DNA of 33,558 nt, taken from NCBI GenBank assembly GCA_964464035.1, contig CAYXEN010000023.1, forward strand, positions 1-33,558. Direction: 5' to 3'. The position numbers and the translations under genes are program-made. Position 1 is the stretch's first letter. Each line of letters starts with the position of its first letter. This document shows positions 24,385 to 33,500 of this stretch, in pieces. This DNA is from CAYXEN01 sp964464035. GTDB taxonomy: Bacteria > Krumholzibacteriota > Krumholzibacteriia > WVZY01. The notes below the pieces were generated by a model. That model searched no databases, had not been told where the DNA came from, and saw nothing but the letters and a program-made list of their open reading frames with translations.

Positions 24385-25836
24385 TCATTCCTCCGCCGCG
24401 CACGGAATGAAAACGGTGAAGGTGGATCCTTCGCCGAGCCGGCTGTTGCAATAAAGCGATCCTGAGTATTCCTGGAGGAGCTTCAACGCCAGCGTCAAGC
24501 CCAGCCCCTTTCCCTTGATGCCTCGTTCGGGCGAATTCGATGCCTGGCGGAAAGGCTCGACGATCTGTTCAACCTCTTCGGGCGGTATGCCGATACCCTC
24601 GTCCCTGACCTTGAACACCCAGTAGTTTTCGTCTCGGGATTCGGAGAGCCGCGTCGCCCGATCCTTTCCGGGATCGGTGATCGAGCGGCCGCCGCTTTCG
24701 AGTTCGGCCAGCCTTTCGTACGATTGCAGCGTTTCCTTCACCGAGCTCTTCCAATCGGAAAGGGCGATTCCATCCCTCGACGGATCCGGTTTGCGCGGCT
24801 TGCCCTCCAGTTCCACGGTGATCATCGCTTCCGGTCCGGAGAACTTTATGGCATTCTCGAGGAGGCAGCGCATGGTTTTCTCGAACGCGGTACGGGACAT
24901 CGTGAGACGGGGATGTTGCTTGATGCCGTTGTCGATGAGCTCGATGACGCGATTGCCGTTTTCCCGACCGTATTTCGAGATCATGGCGGCAAGTTCTGCA
25001 AGGGGGTTGAAATAATCCCAGGCCTTCACTTCACTTTCGCTGTTTTCTTCGCTGATGCTCAGGAGAGATTGAATCAAGTCCTCCAGCCTGTCCAATGAAG
25101 AGTTTATCCACTTCATCACCTCCTCGTATTCGGGAGCTATTTCGAGGGTGTGGAGCCCGGATCTTATCACCGTGATGGGTGTGCGAAACTCGTGGGTTAT
25201 CCGGCTTATCAATTCCGTTCTCATGTCTATGAGTCTCTTCACTTCACGCGCGGAGAGCTTTGCGTTCTCGTATAGCTTCGCATTGTTGAAAGTGACGGCG
25301 GAAGCCTCGCAAAACGCCTGCAGAAGATCGAAGTCCGATTCCGAATAAGGTTGACCGGTCACCTTGGGCCCCGCAAACACGACGCCCACCAGCTTTCTCT
25401 TTATCAAGAGGGGGCTGTAGAGTTTGTAGAACCGTCCGAGTTTGTTGAATCCCGTGCAATCAGCCAGGCCTCCGGGAGGCGGATCCATGAAGCAGGGAAA
25501 CGCCGCCGCCGCCAGTTCCGCCAATGCCCGCTCGTCGAGTTTGACCGCATGGAGTTCAGCCTCACGAGGCGGACCGAAATTCATGGCCGGGCGAAGTTCC
25601 GAGGTCATATCATCGAAGACGAAGTACGCGGCGTTCCTTGCCAGGAACTGACCCATGATGGTCAGGAGAAGTTCCCGGTACAGGCGGCGCAGCTCGAGTG
25701 ATGTCCCGTACTTATTGAGGAGCGATAGAAGCGCATTCAAGACGAGTTGCTGTTTGTCGTGCTTGTTCTTCCAGAAGCCCGCCTCGTCTTTTTTCTTTCT
25801 GCTCTTGATAGGTGTCGCCATGGCTTCGGCTCTCAC
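24385..25836 (-). CDS. Cytoplasmic GAF-domain histidine kinase with an insertion in the ATPase domain
   Basis: A 483-residue soluble sensor kinase. It has a basic N-terminus, a GAF-like domain (about 35-190), a HisKA domain with His215 in SRITHEFRTPIT, and a HATPase domain with N box ENAIKFSG (Asn328), G1 box DEGIGI (412-417) and G2 box GKGLGLTLALKLL. Between the N box strand and the G1 box there is an extra ~58-residue charged segment (345-403) that ordinary kinases lack. The start is GTG at 25836, overlapping the previous stop (GTGA). The ATG at 25821 is an alternative. It is the last gene of the five-gene operon, and no response regulator is adjacent, so its partner is elsewhere or within the partner-switching proteins. 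Confidence 0.88.
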   Translation of the reverse strand: MRAEAMATPIKSRKKKDEAGFWKNKHDKQQLVLNALLSLLNKYGTSLELRRLYRELLLTIMGQFLARNAAYFVFDDMTSELRPAMNFGPPREAELHAVKLDERALAELAAAAFPCFMDPPPGGLADCTGFNKLGRFYKLYSPLLIKRKLVGVVFAGPKVTGQPYSESDFDLLQAFCEASAVTFNNAKLYENAKLSAREVKRLIDMRTELISRITHEFRTPITVIRSGLHTLEIAPEYEEVMKWINSSLDRLEDLIQSLLSISEENSESEVKAWDYFNPLAELAAMISKYGRENGNRVIELIDNGIKQHPRLTMSRTAFEKTMRCLLENAIKFSGPEAMITVELEGKPRKPDPSRDGIALSDWKSSVKETLQSYERLAELESGGRSITDPGKDRATRLSESRDENYWVFKVRDEGIGIPPEEVEQIVEPFRQASNSPERGIKGKGLGLTLALKLLQEYSGSLYCNSRLGEGSTFTVFIPCAAEE

Positions 25837-26963
25837 GTGGTTTTGTTCAAGTCCCTGAGCTCGTCGAGGCTCTTTATCTCGCGGAAGTAGGGACTGACGT
25901 TGATGATATCGAATATCTTCTTTATCTGTTGCGGCACGTTCATGAAGATGAGGTCTCCTCCTTCTTCCCGCAGGTTGGAAACGGTTCCCAGGAGCAGGCC
26001 GATGCCGGCGCTGCTTATGAACTCGACGTCGGAGAAGTCGATGACGATCATTTTCTTGCCCTGCTCCAGGAGCTCGTTCAATCTGGTCTCCAGAGATTCC
26101 GTCGCGGACGAATCCACGGTCCCGGACGGTTTGAGAACGGCGGTATCCGCCTTGTCGGTCGCTCTTACTTCCGTACTGAAATCAGCCATGCCTATCCTCC
26201 TCACGGAAAACAAAGGTGATTCATCGTATCGCTTCAGGGTGAAGCGGGTAACGTTCCATTTGCCGTAGCGGCGGTAGGTCAAATCCTCGCTGATGCGATT
26301 GAGTATGTAGAGACCGAGCCCGCGCTTGCGGCTCTCTTCGATGTTGCGGTTTATGTCCACGGGCGCCTTGTGGGCGGTGATGAAAGGCTCCCCGTTGTCC
26401 ATGTAAGTTATCTTTATCCTCGTATCGGAAGTTACATAGCAGAGCGAAACTGACGGCGTCGCTTTCTTGAAGGAACCATGCTCCAAAGTGTTCATCGCCA
26501 GTTCATAGATGCACAACCTGAGATTGTTCAGAGTCATCTCGTCCAGCAACAGGGAGTGTCCGGTCAATATCGTGAAATCATTGATGAATGATACGAGATG
26601 CTGTATGTCGTTCAGGTTGATTTGATATTCATATGTGAAGTTGGGAAAAGTCACTTCCTTGTTGTGGGCGTTGAGATTCCTGAATTGAAATGAGAAATTG
26701 CCGGAATCCCGATGCGTGTCGACGGAGTGGATGCCGTCCTCCACGACTATATCGATGGAGCCGGGGGACTCGAGGCCGGACAGGGCTTTGCGGATCTGCT
26801 CGGAGGCGTCCGGGTTGTAGATAGTCATCTTCTTGTAACCCAAGCTGTTGCAAATGGCCGCGAAAGCGGAGAGTTGTTCGCCGAGGTCCTCCCCGGGACC
26901 CGATTCGATCTGGATGGCCAGGTCGTGCTCGTAAAAATCCAGTTCGCGTATTGAGAAAATCAT
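25833..26963 (-). CDS. Fused anti-sigma-factor-type kinase and STAS antagonist protein
   Basis: A 376-residue protein with three parts. Residues 1-105 form a domain I do not recognise. Residues about 110-250 are a SpoIIAB/RsbW-type HATPase with N box CIYELAMNTLEHG, G1-like DNGEPF and G2 KRGLGLYILNRI. Residues about 265-372 are a SpoIIAA/RsbV-type STAS domain with the phosphorylation motif FISSAGIG (Ser318). In known partner switches these are separate proteins: the kinase phosphorylates the STAS protein and binds it or the sigma factor in turn. Here they are one chain. The ATG overlaps neighbours on both sides (ATGA with the phosphatase gene, GTGA with the kinase gene). The SpoIIE-type phosphatase just upstream is the natural counterpart for Ser318. 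No sigma factor is in the window. Confidence 0.85.
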   Translation of the reverse strand: MIFSIRELDFYEHDLAIQIESGPGEDLGEQLSAFAAICNSLGYKKMTIYNPDASEQIRKALSGLESPGSIDIVVEDGIHSVDTHRDSGNFSFQFRNLNAHNKEVTFPNFTYEYQINLNDIQHLVSFINDFTILTGHSLLLDEMTLNNLRLCIYELAMNTLEHGSFKKATPSVSLCYVTSDTRIKITYMDNGEPFITAHKAPVDINRNIEESRKRGLGLYILNRISEDLTYRRYGKWNVTRFTLKRYDESPLFSVRRIGMADFSTEVRATDKADTAVLKPSGTVDSSATESLETRLNELLEQGKKMIVIDFSDVEFISSAGIGLLLGTVSNLREEGGDLIFMNVPQQIKKIFDIINVSPYFREIKSLDELRDLNKTT

Positions 26964-28519
26964 GGTTCCTCCACCGCCGAACGGAAGGCCTCGGCTCCCA
27001 CTTCGACTTTTCTTGAGAGTGCGAGTATCGTTATGTCATCGTTTTGAGGAATCTCGTCCCGGAAGGTCTGCTCCGCGCGAGCAAGGTTGGATACAAGAGC
27101 TCTGGCTCCTTCGATTGCGTGGCTGTTGCATGTCGATAAGATTCTGCTGAAGTCGAAAAGAACCCCTTCCTTGTTTCGGGATTCGTTCAAGCCGTCGGTA
27201 TACTGGAGAATGAGGTCGTTTGCGGCCAGATCCAGCGTGTATGAACCGAGCTGCGAAGCGAAATGCCGCTCGGGTATGATTCCCAACGGCATGCCCTTCA
27301 TCTTGAGGAACGTGCATCGCGCGTCCCTGTGCTTGTAGTGAAGAAGGGGGTTGTGTCCGGCGTTTGCGAAGGTCAGTTTGCCCGTATGAACGTCGAGAAT
27401 CGAGTAGATGAGAGTTACGAACATGTTCTTCTTCATGTAACGCTTCAGCGATCGGTTGAGGTGGAGGAGCACCTCCTTGGGAGACAAGCCGCTCGACGAG
27501 AATTGCTGCACGAGGGCTTTTACCATCGCCATTATCACCATGCCGGGCACTCCCTTGCCGGAAACGTCCGCCATCGCCAGCGCCGTCCTGTGTTCGTCGA
27601 TGCGTATCACGTCGAAGTAATCCCCTCCCACTTCGTTGGCCGAATTGTAGTACGCCGCGATTTCATACCCTTCCGGCTGCCAAACTTCCTTGGGAAGGAG
27701 AGTCTGCTGGATGTCGCGCGCCAACTCGAGCTCCCTCTCCATCCTCTCCTTGACGACCATTTCATCCTGGGCCTTTGCTATCCTCGCCGCCATGTCGTTG
27801 AACGAATCTGCCAGGATGCTGAATTCGTTTCTCGATTTGAGTTTTATCCTCGTGTCGAGTCTCCCCGAGGCGAGCTTGTCCACTCCCTGAACGAGGTCGT
27901 CCATGGGGTGTGATATTCTCCTGAATATCGCGAGCGACAGCAGAAAACTCAGCAGAAGTGCACAGCCGCTGCAGATGAGGGTGATGATCAACGCCCTTTG
28001 CATCGCCCTCTGCATCGATGCCTTGGAGTATGTCAGGAAGATGCGTCCCACTTCCTTGCCCGAACTCTTGATGGGGGTCGTGAAGAAGAAGCTTGCATCG
28101 TTCTGGTACAGTGATTCCCCCTCTCCGAGTGCGTTGCTCTGCACGGGAGTGTAATCCTTGAGGTTCAAGCGGTATTTCTTGCCGATGAGATTGAGCTTCT
28201 TCTCGCCGAGAATCATGCCCTCGGAGTCGGTTATCACGAGCGAGGTCACATCCTTGTCGCTGGATGTTATGCGCTTCACCATCGGAAAGAGCTCGAATTC
28301 GGGATCCTGGCGCAAGAGCAGCTTTTCGCTGCTGAGGGCCGTGTTGCGTCCTTGGAATACTATTGTTTGCTCCATCTCGGCCTCCAGGATCGACTTCTGA
28401 TGGATCATCAGCGCGTAGCTGATCATCGCTATCGTCACGCTCAAGAGGAGGAACGATCCCAGGCACAGCTGGGTCCGTAGCGAGTGCAGGCTGCTTATCG
28501 TCTTCTTTTTCCTAGCCAT
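26960..28519 (-). CDS. Membrane PP2C (SpoIIE/RsbU-type) phosphatase with HAMP domain
   Basis: A 519-residue membrane phosphatase. It has a first helix (about 18-38), an extracytoplasmic sensing region (about 39-177, dCache-like by length), a second helix (about 178-200), a HAMP domain (200-255), a short coiled linker with MERELELARDIQQTLLP, and a SpoIIE-type PP2C domain. The metal-binding motifs are NEVGGDYFDV, ADVSGKGVPG, YTDGL and QNDDITIL. Such enzymes dephosphorylate STAS proteins to release sigma factors or other partners. It overlaps the anti-sigma/STAS gene by ATGA and the PorV-TPR gene by eight bases. The signal is probably sensed outside the inner membrane. Confidence 0.9.
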   Translation of the reverse strand: MARKKKTISSLHSLRTQLCLGSFLLLSVTIAMISYALMIHQKSILEAEMEQTIVFQGRNTALSSEKLLLRQDPEFELFPMVKRITSSDKDVTSLVITDSEGMILGEKKLNLIGKKYRLNLKDYTPVQSNALGEGESLYQNDASFFFTTPIKSSGKEVGRIFLTYSKASMQRAMQRALIITLICSGCALLLSFLLSLAIFRRISHPMDDLVQGVDKLASGRLDTRIKLKSRNEFSILADSFNDMAARIAKAQDEMVVKERMERELELARDIQQTLLPKEVWQPEGYEIAAYYNSANEVGGDYFDVIRIDEHRTALAMADVSGKGVPGMVIMAMVKALVQQFSSSGLSPKEVLLHLNRSLKRYMKKNMFVTLIYSILDVHTGKLTFANAGHNPLLHYKHRDARCTFLKMKGMPLGIIPERHFASQLGSYTLDLAANDLILQYTDGLNESRNKEGVLFDFSRILSTCNSHAIEGARALVSNLARAEQTFRDEIPQNDDITILALSRKVEVGAEAFRSAVEEP

Positions 28520-30521
28520 GACCGACGTTCGTCAACTTCCTGATCTCTTCCCGGGTCTTCTGCAGGAATCTCTTCGCTTTGGAATTGCCGGGATCCACAG
28601 TCAACGCCTTTTCCCACATCTGGATCGCGTCCAGGTGTTTCTCTTCCGAGTACAGTTTCATGCCCATGAATATGTATGCCTTGGCGAGCAGTCCCGCTAC
28701 GTCGTGAAAGCCGGGATCCGCGGTCCATACCTCGGAGAAGGCGCTTATCGCCGATTCGTATCTGCCGTTCTCGAAATACTCCATGCCGTCCTTGTATTTG
28801 CCCTCGAGCTTCTCGATGAAGGACCGCGACAGTCTGGTGACGGGTTTCGACTCCTGCTTGCGCTCGTGCCGGCGGGTCTTTCGTTCGCGCTGGAGGACGA
28901 TCCTCTGCTGTTTGAGACCGTTCATCATCACCAAGAGCTCGTGGTCGCCGTGATTGTAGACGAGAGCCTCATCGATCGCCTTGAGCGCGCCGTCGAAGTC
29001 CCTCTTGGCCGCAAGCACGCGGGCTTCCTTCATCTTTTGCTCCTTCAGGGCTTTCCGCTTGATGGTGATCTTGTCTATGTATTCCGAGGCGAGGCGGTTG
29101 CGCTGATCGATTTTCAAGCACTCTTCGAACAGGGACAACGCTTCGAGAATCTTGCCCTCCGCGTATAGATCCACGCCTCGGTTGAATAATCTCTCCGCAA
29201 GGGCGGCGGTGTTCTTCGTCTCTGCTATCTTCTGCTTGCAAATCCGTATGCGATAAGAAACGATGCTGTCATCGGGTGCGATCGCCGTGATGTTCTTCAG
29301 AATCATCAATGCCTCCGTGTAGGCTCCTTCCTGCATCCTTTCATCCGATTTCCGGATGGCTTCGTAGTAGTTGCACAGTTTTATCCGATTCTTGGCTCTT
29401 TCCGATTCCGGCGCCCAGAAAGCCGCCATTTCGTAGTAGCGTCGGGCCTCGCCGTAGTTTTTCAAGGCGAAAAGGCTGTCGGCCGAGTGGAGAGCCGAAG
29501 CCACCTGCGCTTGTTCCCACGCGTGCATCTTTTCATTCATCCCGCGGTTCATCCTGGATTCGAGCATTTCCCTCTCGCGTTCCTTTAGTTCGGTGGTCGA
29601 CGGCCCGAAGGCGAAGGACAGCGAAAAACGATGGTTGGAGCCGAGATCCTCCGAGCGGTAGGCGTAATCGAATGAAACGTTCCCGTACGCCGCCCCGAAG
29701 CCGTAGGTCGGAGTCGTTCCCTCCAGGCCGAAACGCAGTGACAGCATGTCGAGGTATGAGAGCTCCTGGCCGAACCTGGCTATGAACGGTGAATATCTGG
29801 GATTGACGAGATCGAAGAAAGTTTGGAACGCGATGCGACCCGCCTCGCCTTGCACCGCGAGGCCGAGCGCGAGCCGTGACGGGTCGGGCACCTTTTCCGA
29901 AGCGAGCTTGAGCGTCGGCTCCACCGCGTTGTATATCATCAATCCTTCGCTCACCGATTTTATTCCTCTCAAGCCCGTGAGATGCTGGTGGGCCGTTATA
30001 CCGATGTCGAGCCCGACGCCGGTGGCCGAGAAGCCGCCGAACGATTGGTAGTCGATCTTGAGATTGAATCCGAAGGCCAGAGCTCCGTAGAGGTTGCTTC
30101 CGTAGCCGAGGAGGATTCTGGATTGACTGTTCTTCAGGTCGTTGGAGAGAAGCATGTTGCCGGTGTCACGTTCTTCTATCCCGCCCACGTCGAGCCGCAT
30201 CATCGTGATCCCGAATGCTCCGTGGCGCAGGAGGGGATGGGTGTAGCTCAGAGTGTGGTAGAGGGATTTCGAGTCGAAAAGAACGGTCCTGAACGCGCAG
30301 ATCTCCTTGCGCTCCACGGTCGACAGGCCGGCCGGGTTGAAAAACTGCGCGGAGGCTTTCCCTCCCGTGCCGGTGAAGGCCATTCCCAGCGCCGAAGCGC
30401 GGGCGTCGGTTCCGAGGACGAAGGGCAGCTCGGTGCCGTACGAACCGGCGTGGGCCGTTCGGCACGGCGCGAGCATGGTCGCCGAAACGATGAGGATTGT
30501 GCCGAGCAAGTTCCTTATCAT
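28512..30521 (-). CDS. PorV/PorQ-like outer-membrane barrel fused to TPR repeats
   Basis: A 669-residue protein. A signal peptide (to about HAG, residue 26) is followed by a PorV/UPF0164-like barrel (about 27-310). This starts with the family pattern TDARASALGMAFTG...AQFFNPAGLS and ends with strands such as VSFDYAYRSEDLG and NHRFSLSFAFGP. The second half (about 320-665) is helical, with TPR units (AEGKILEALSLFEECLKIDQ, LYSEEKHLDAIQMWEKALTVDPGN) and a basic linker. In T9SS bacteria PorV carries cargo proteins to the sortase, and the TPR half would lie in the periplasm. The gene overlaps the large surface protein upstream (ATGA) and the phosphatase downstream. The barrel-TPR fusion next to a membrane phosphatase suggests a sensing or transport link; this is inference. 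Confidence 0.82.
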   Translation of the reverse strand: MIRNLLGTILIVSATMLAPCRTAHAGSYGTELPFVLGTDARASALGMAFTGTGGKASAQFFNPAGLSTVERKEICAFRTVLFDSKSLYHTLSYTHPLLRHGAFGITMMRLDVGGIEERDTGNMLLSNDLKNSQSRILLGYGSNLYGALAFGFNLKIDYQSFGGFSATGVGLDIGITAHQHLTGLRGIKSVSEGLMIYNAVEPTLKLASEKVPDPSRLALGLAVQGEAGRIAFQTFFDLVNPRYSPFIARFGQELSYLDMLSLRFGLEGTTPTYGFGAAYGNVSFDYAYRSEDLGSNHRFSLSFAFGPSTTELKEREREMLESRMNRGMNEKMHAWEQAQVASALHSADSLFALKNYGEARRYYEMAAFWAPESERAKNRIKLCNYYEAIRKSDERMQEGAYTEALMILKNITAIAPDDSIVSYRIRICKQKIAETKNTAALAERLFNRGVDLYAEGKILEALSLFEECLKIDQRNRLASEYIDKITIKRKALKEQKMKEARVLAAKRDFDGALKAIDEALVYNHGDHELLVMMNGLKQQRIVLQRERKTRRHERKQESKPVTRLSRSFIEKLEGKYKDGMEYFENGRYESAISAFSEVWTADPGFHDVAGLLAKAYIFMGMKLYSEEKHLDAIQMWEKALTVDPGNSKAKRFLQKTREEIRKLTNVGHG

Positions 30522-33500
30522 CTTATCACCCCGACCTTGCGCTTGAGCTTCGTCGTCCTTCCGTTCGAATCCTTCATTTCAAGTTCCAAGTAGTAGACGC
30601 CGTTGTTCACGGTCTGCCCGTCGGCGTTCCTGCCGTCCCACTTGCAGGTCTGAAGGAGGCCGGCGTCGAAGGGCTGATGGTCGATCAGAGTGATTATTCG
30701 TTTTCCCCATATCGTGTAGAGCTTGAGGCTCACGTCGGAACGGACGGGGACGTAGAACGTGATCGTCGTGAACTCCCTGCCCGCGGCGAAGGGATTCGGG
30801 TAATTCGTGAACGATGAGCGTACGTCCTGCCCGAGGATGTGGGTGGGCAGCGTCGCCAGAGGATATGTGCCGACGGCGGGGACGACTGGAATGGAGGCCC
30901 CGGTGGCGCAGTCCTTCACTTCCAGGGAAGCCGAGTCCTCGATGGTGAAGCTTATGTTCTTGTTCGTGAGCGCCGCGTTCATGTCGAGGACTACTCCAAG
31001 CGTGTCGGTGGTCGACGGTTGTATCCTGAACGCTCCGTTCGGAAAATAGAACGTGATGCCGGACGGACCGACGTCGGCGGTGACTACCGTGCTGTCGCCG
31101 GCGGTGACTGCGGCCGAAGCTACGAAGTCCGCCGGGTTCAAGAGCTTGTAATCTTCATCCCTGATGTTTACTCGCAGGCGGGCGATCTCTGCATCCGTGA
31201 AACCGGGTTGTTCGTCATTGGACAGCAGTAGATCGAACGCGTGCATTCCGGATTGGCGCGCGGTTATGTTTGCGGGAAGCAGTGAAACGATTCGCGCGGA
31301 TATGTTCGAACTGGGCACGGTGAGGAACCCCGGATTCGACACTATGGGAAACGCCCCGTCGAGGTCATAGATGGTGGATCCGTCGTTCTTGTCGAAAACG
31401 TGCAGGTCCTGCTTGGCGACCATCAACGCGAAAGAAGATGGGTCGTAGGTTCCTTTCACGTTCAGAAACACGGTCAGGGTCTCGGTGGCGGCCGGCGCGA
31501 CGTCGATGCCGTGGGTGAGGGGCAGTTCGACCACGTTCGACGTGCCGCCGAGGGCCGTATCTGCGGCCACGGTCTCGGGGCCGCACACGATGTAGAGGGC
31601 CTGGAAATAGTCTCCCGGGTGGATTTGCAGGCCGTTGGTGTCCACGAAGGAGACTGCGAGCGAATCCAGGACGATTGATGAAGTCCTGGTCGTGTCGTTG
31701 TGGCTTATCATGAGGCAGAGCGGCGCCAGGGATTGCGTGAGTGGCAGGACCTGGGGAGCGAAATCGCTCGTATAGCTGACACGGGCTCCTGATGCCGGCC
31801 GTTGAATCATCACGAAGCGTGATACCAGGGGAAAATCTCCCGTGTTCTCGACCGGCAGCAGCGCGCCGCTGTTGTCGTCTTTCGCCGTGATCGAGCCTGC
31901 GTCGCTTATCGTCATGAAGAACGCGTCTGTTCCCGGAGCGTCGGCTATATCCACGAGGATTTCGAGATCCTTCGATGCAAGCGGTGGGATCGCCGGCGGA
32001 TTGGAAAAAGTCACATCCCAGTCTCCGCTTGGCGGAGGATTGGTCGAGGTTTGTATCGAGGCGCCTTCGAACTTGAACGTGATTTTGCTGCACACCGCCG
32101 CAGGCGCGAGGCTCGCCCCGGCGGAATCATGGAAACTGATCCTCAGGTTCGTGACAAGCGCGTTGGCGCCGTCCGGTGGGGAATCATTGTAGACATGAAG
32201 GAGGAACGAAGAGACGTCCTGCTGTGAAATGTTCGCGCAGATCGTATCGTTGGGTTCGCACGTCACGGCTATGCTCTCCGCGGGCGAATTGATCATGGCC
32301 GTGGCCGTTTTCCATGGGAAAGGATCCTGGGATTGCAGGGGGATCGTGAGACCCGAATTCTTGTCCACTACGTCGATTTCGCTCGTCGATTCGATCTCGA
32401 ACCCGATCCCGGGAGCCGTCGTCGTGTCGGCGATATCCGCGAAAACGTTCAGAACCAGCGAGGAGCCCGGGGTGATCTCGATCTCGGTTGTTGGAACCAG
32501 GGTCACGGGGTTGGGAGTCGTGTCCGTTACGGCCAGTACGCTCTGGCCCCCTTGTGAATGCGACATGGTCAGGGTGCCGAGAACGCTCGAGGGCTGGACC
32601 GGTCCCGAGGAATCCTTCACCCACAACTTGAGGCCATTGAAAAGCACCGGCGCCGTGGTGGAATCGAAAACGTCGAAGGTCAGGGTGGCCTTGAGGAAGG
32701 ATACGTTTTCCTGCCCTTTGTTCACGGCCACGGGTGACAAGTCGGATAGAGCGAGATTCAACGCGCTTGCCGACGACTGTATGGTGATGCTGTCTGTGCA
32801 CGTCGGCGTGGATACGTAAGAACTGTCCTGGGTCGCGGCTTCCCCGCAGAAGTACACGTCGCCGGTTCCCGACGCCAGGAAGATCCAGACGAATGTCGAA
32901 TCGCCCCCCGGGGCGAGGTCGAGCACGGGAGGAGAAGGGCCCGAGACGAGGGTCGTTCCACCGGTGCCCTGAATGGACAGGTTGGAAGGGACGATGTTTC
33001 GCAGGGTATCCGGCCCCTGGTTCTTCACGGTCATTTCGATCCGCATGTTCTGTCCCGTACTGTACGTGTACGAGTCACTGTGGAGATAAGCGAGCAACTC
33101 GTCGGTGGATATGATCTGCGTAGTGTTGTTCACCACGTTCTTGTCTATCGGGCCGTCGTTCCCGGACAGGACTTCGATGCCGCCGATCGGTATCGAGGCT
33201 CTGAACGTGACTCCGTCCACCGGCGTGCTCGAGGTCGAGAAAGTCACGTAGCAATGGAGGCCGCCCGTCGGGATGAATTCCGACAGGGGCGTGCTCTTCC
33301 AGGCGAATCCGTTCCAGTAGAGATATGCCATGAAAGTGTCGTCCGCGGGGTCGAAGGACCCGGCGTCGATGCCCGATTCTTTCCACAATTTCATTTCCGC
33401 AACGTCGCGCCCGGCGAGCGCCGTGCCCATGTTGTTCACGGCCAGGCTCTTGAGTTCGTCCGAAAGCATGCCGTTGGACGGGATCGTTACGTCGAGGGCG

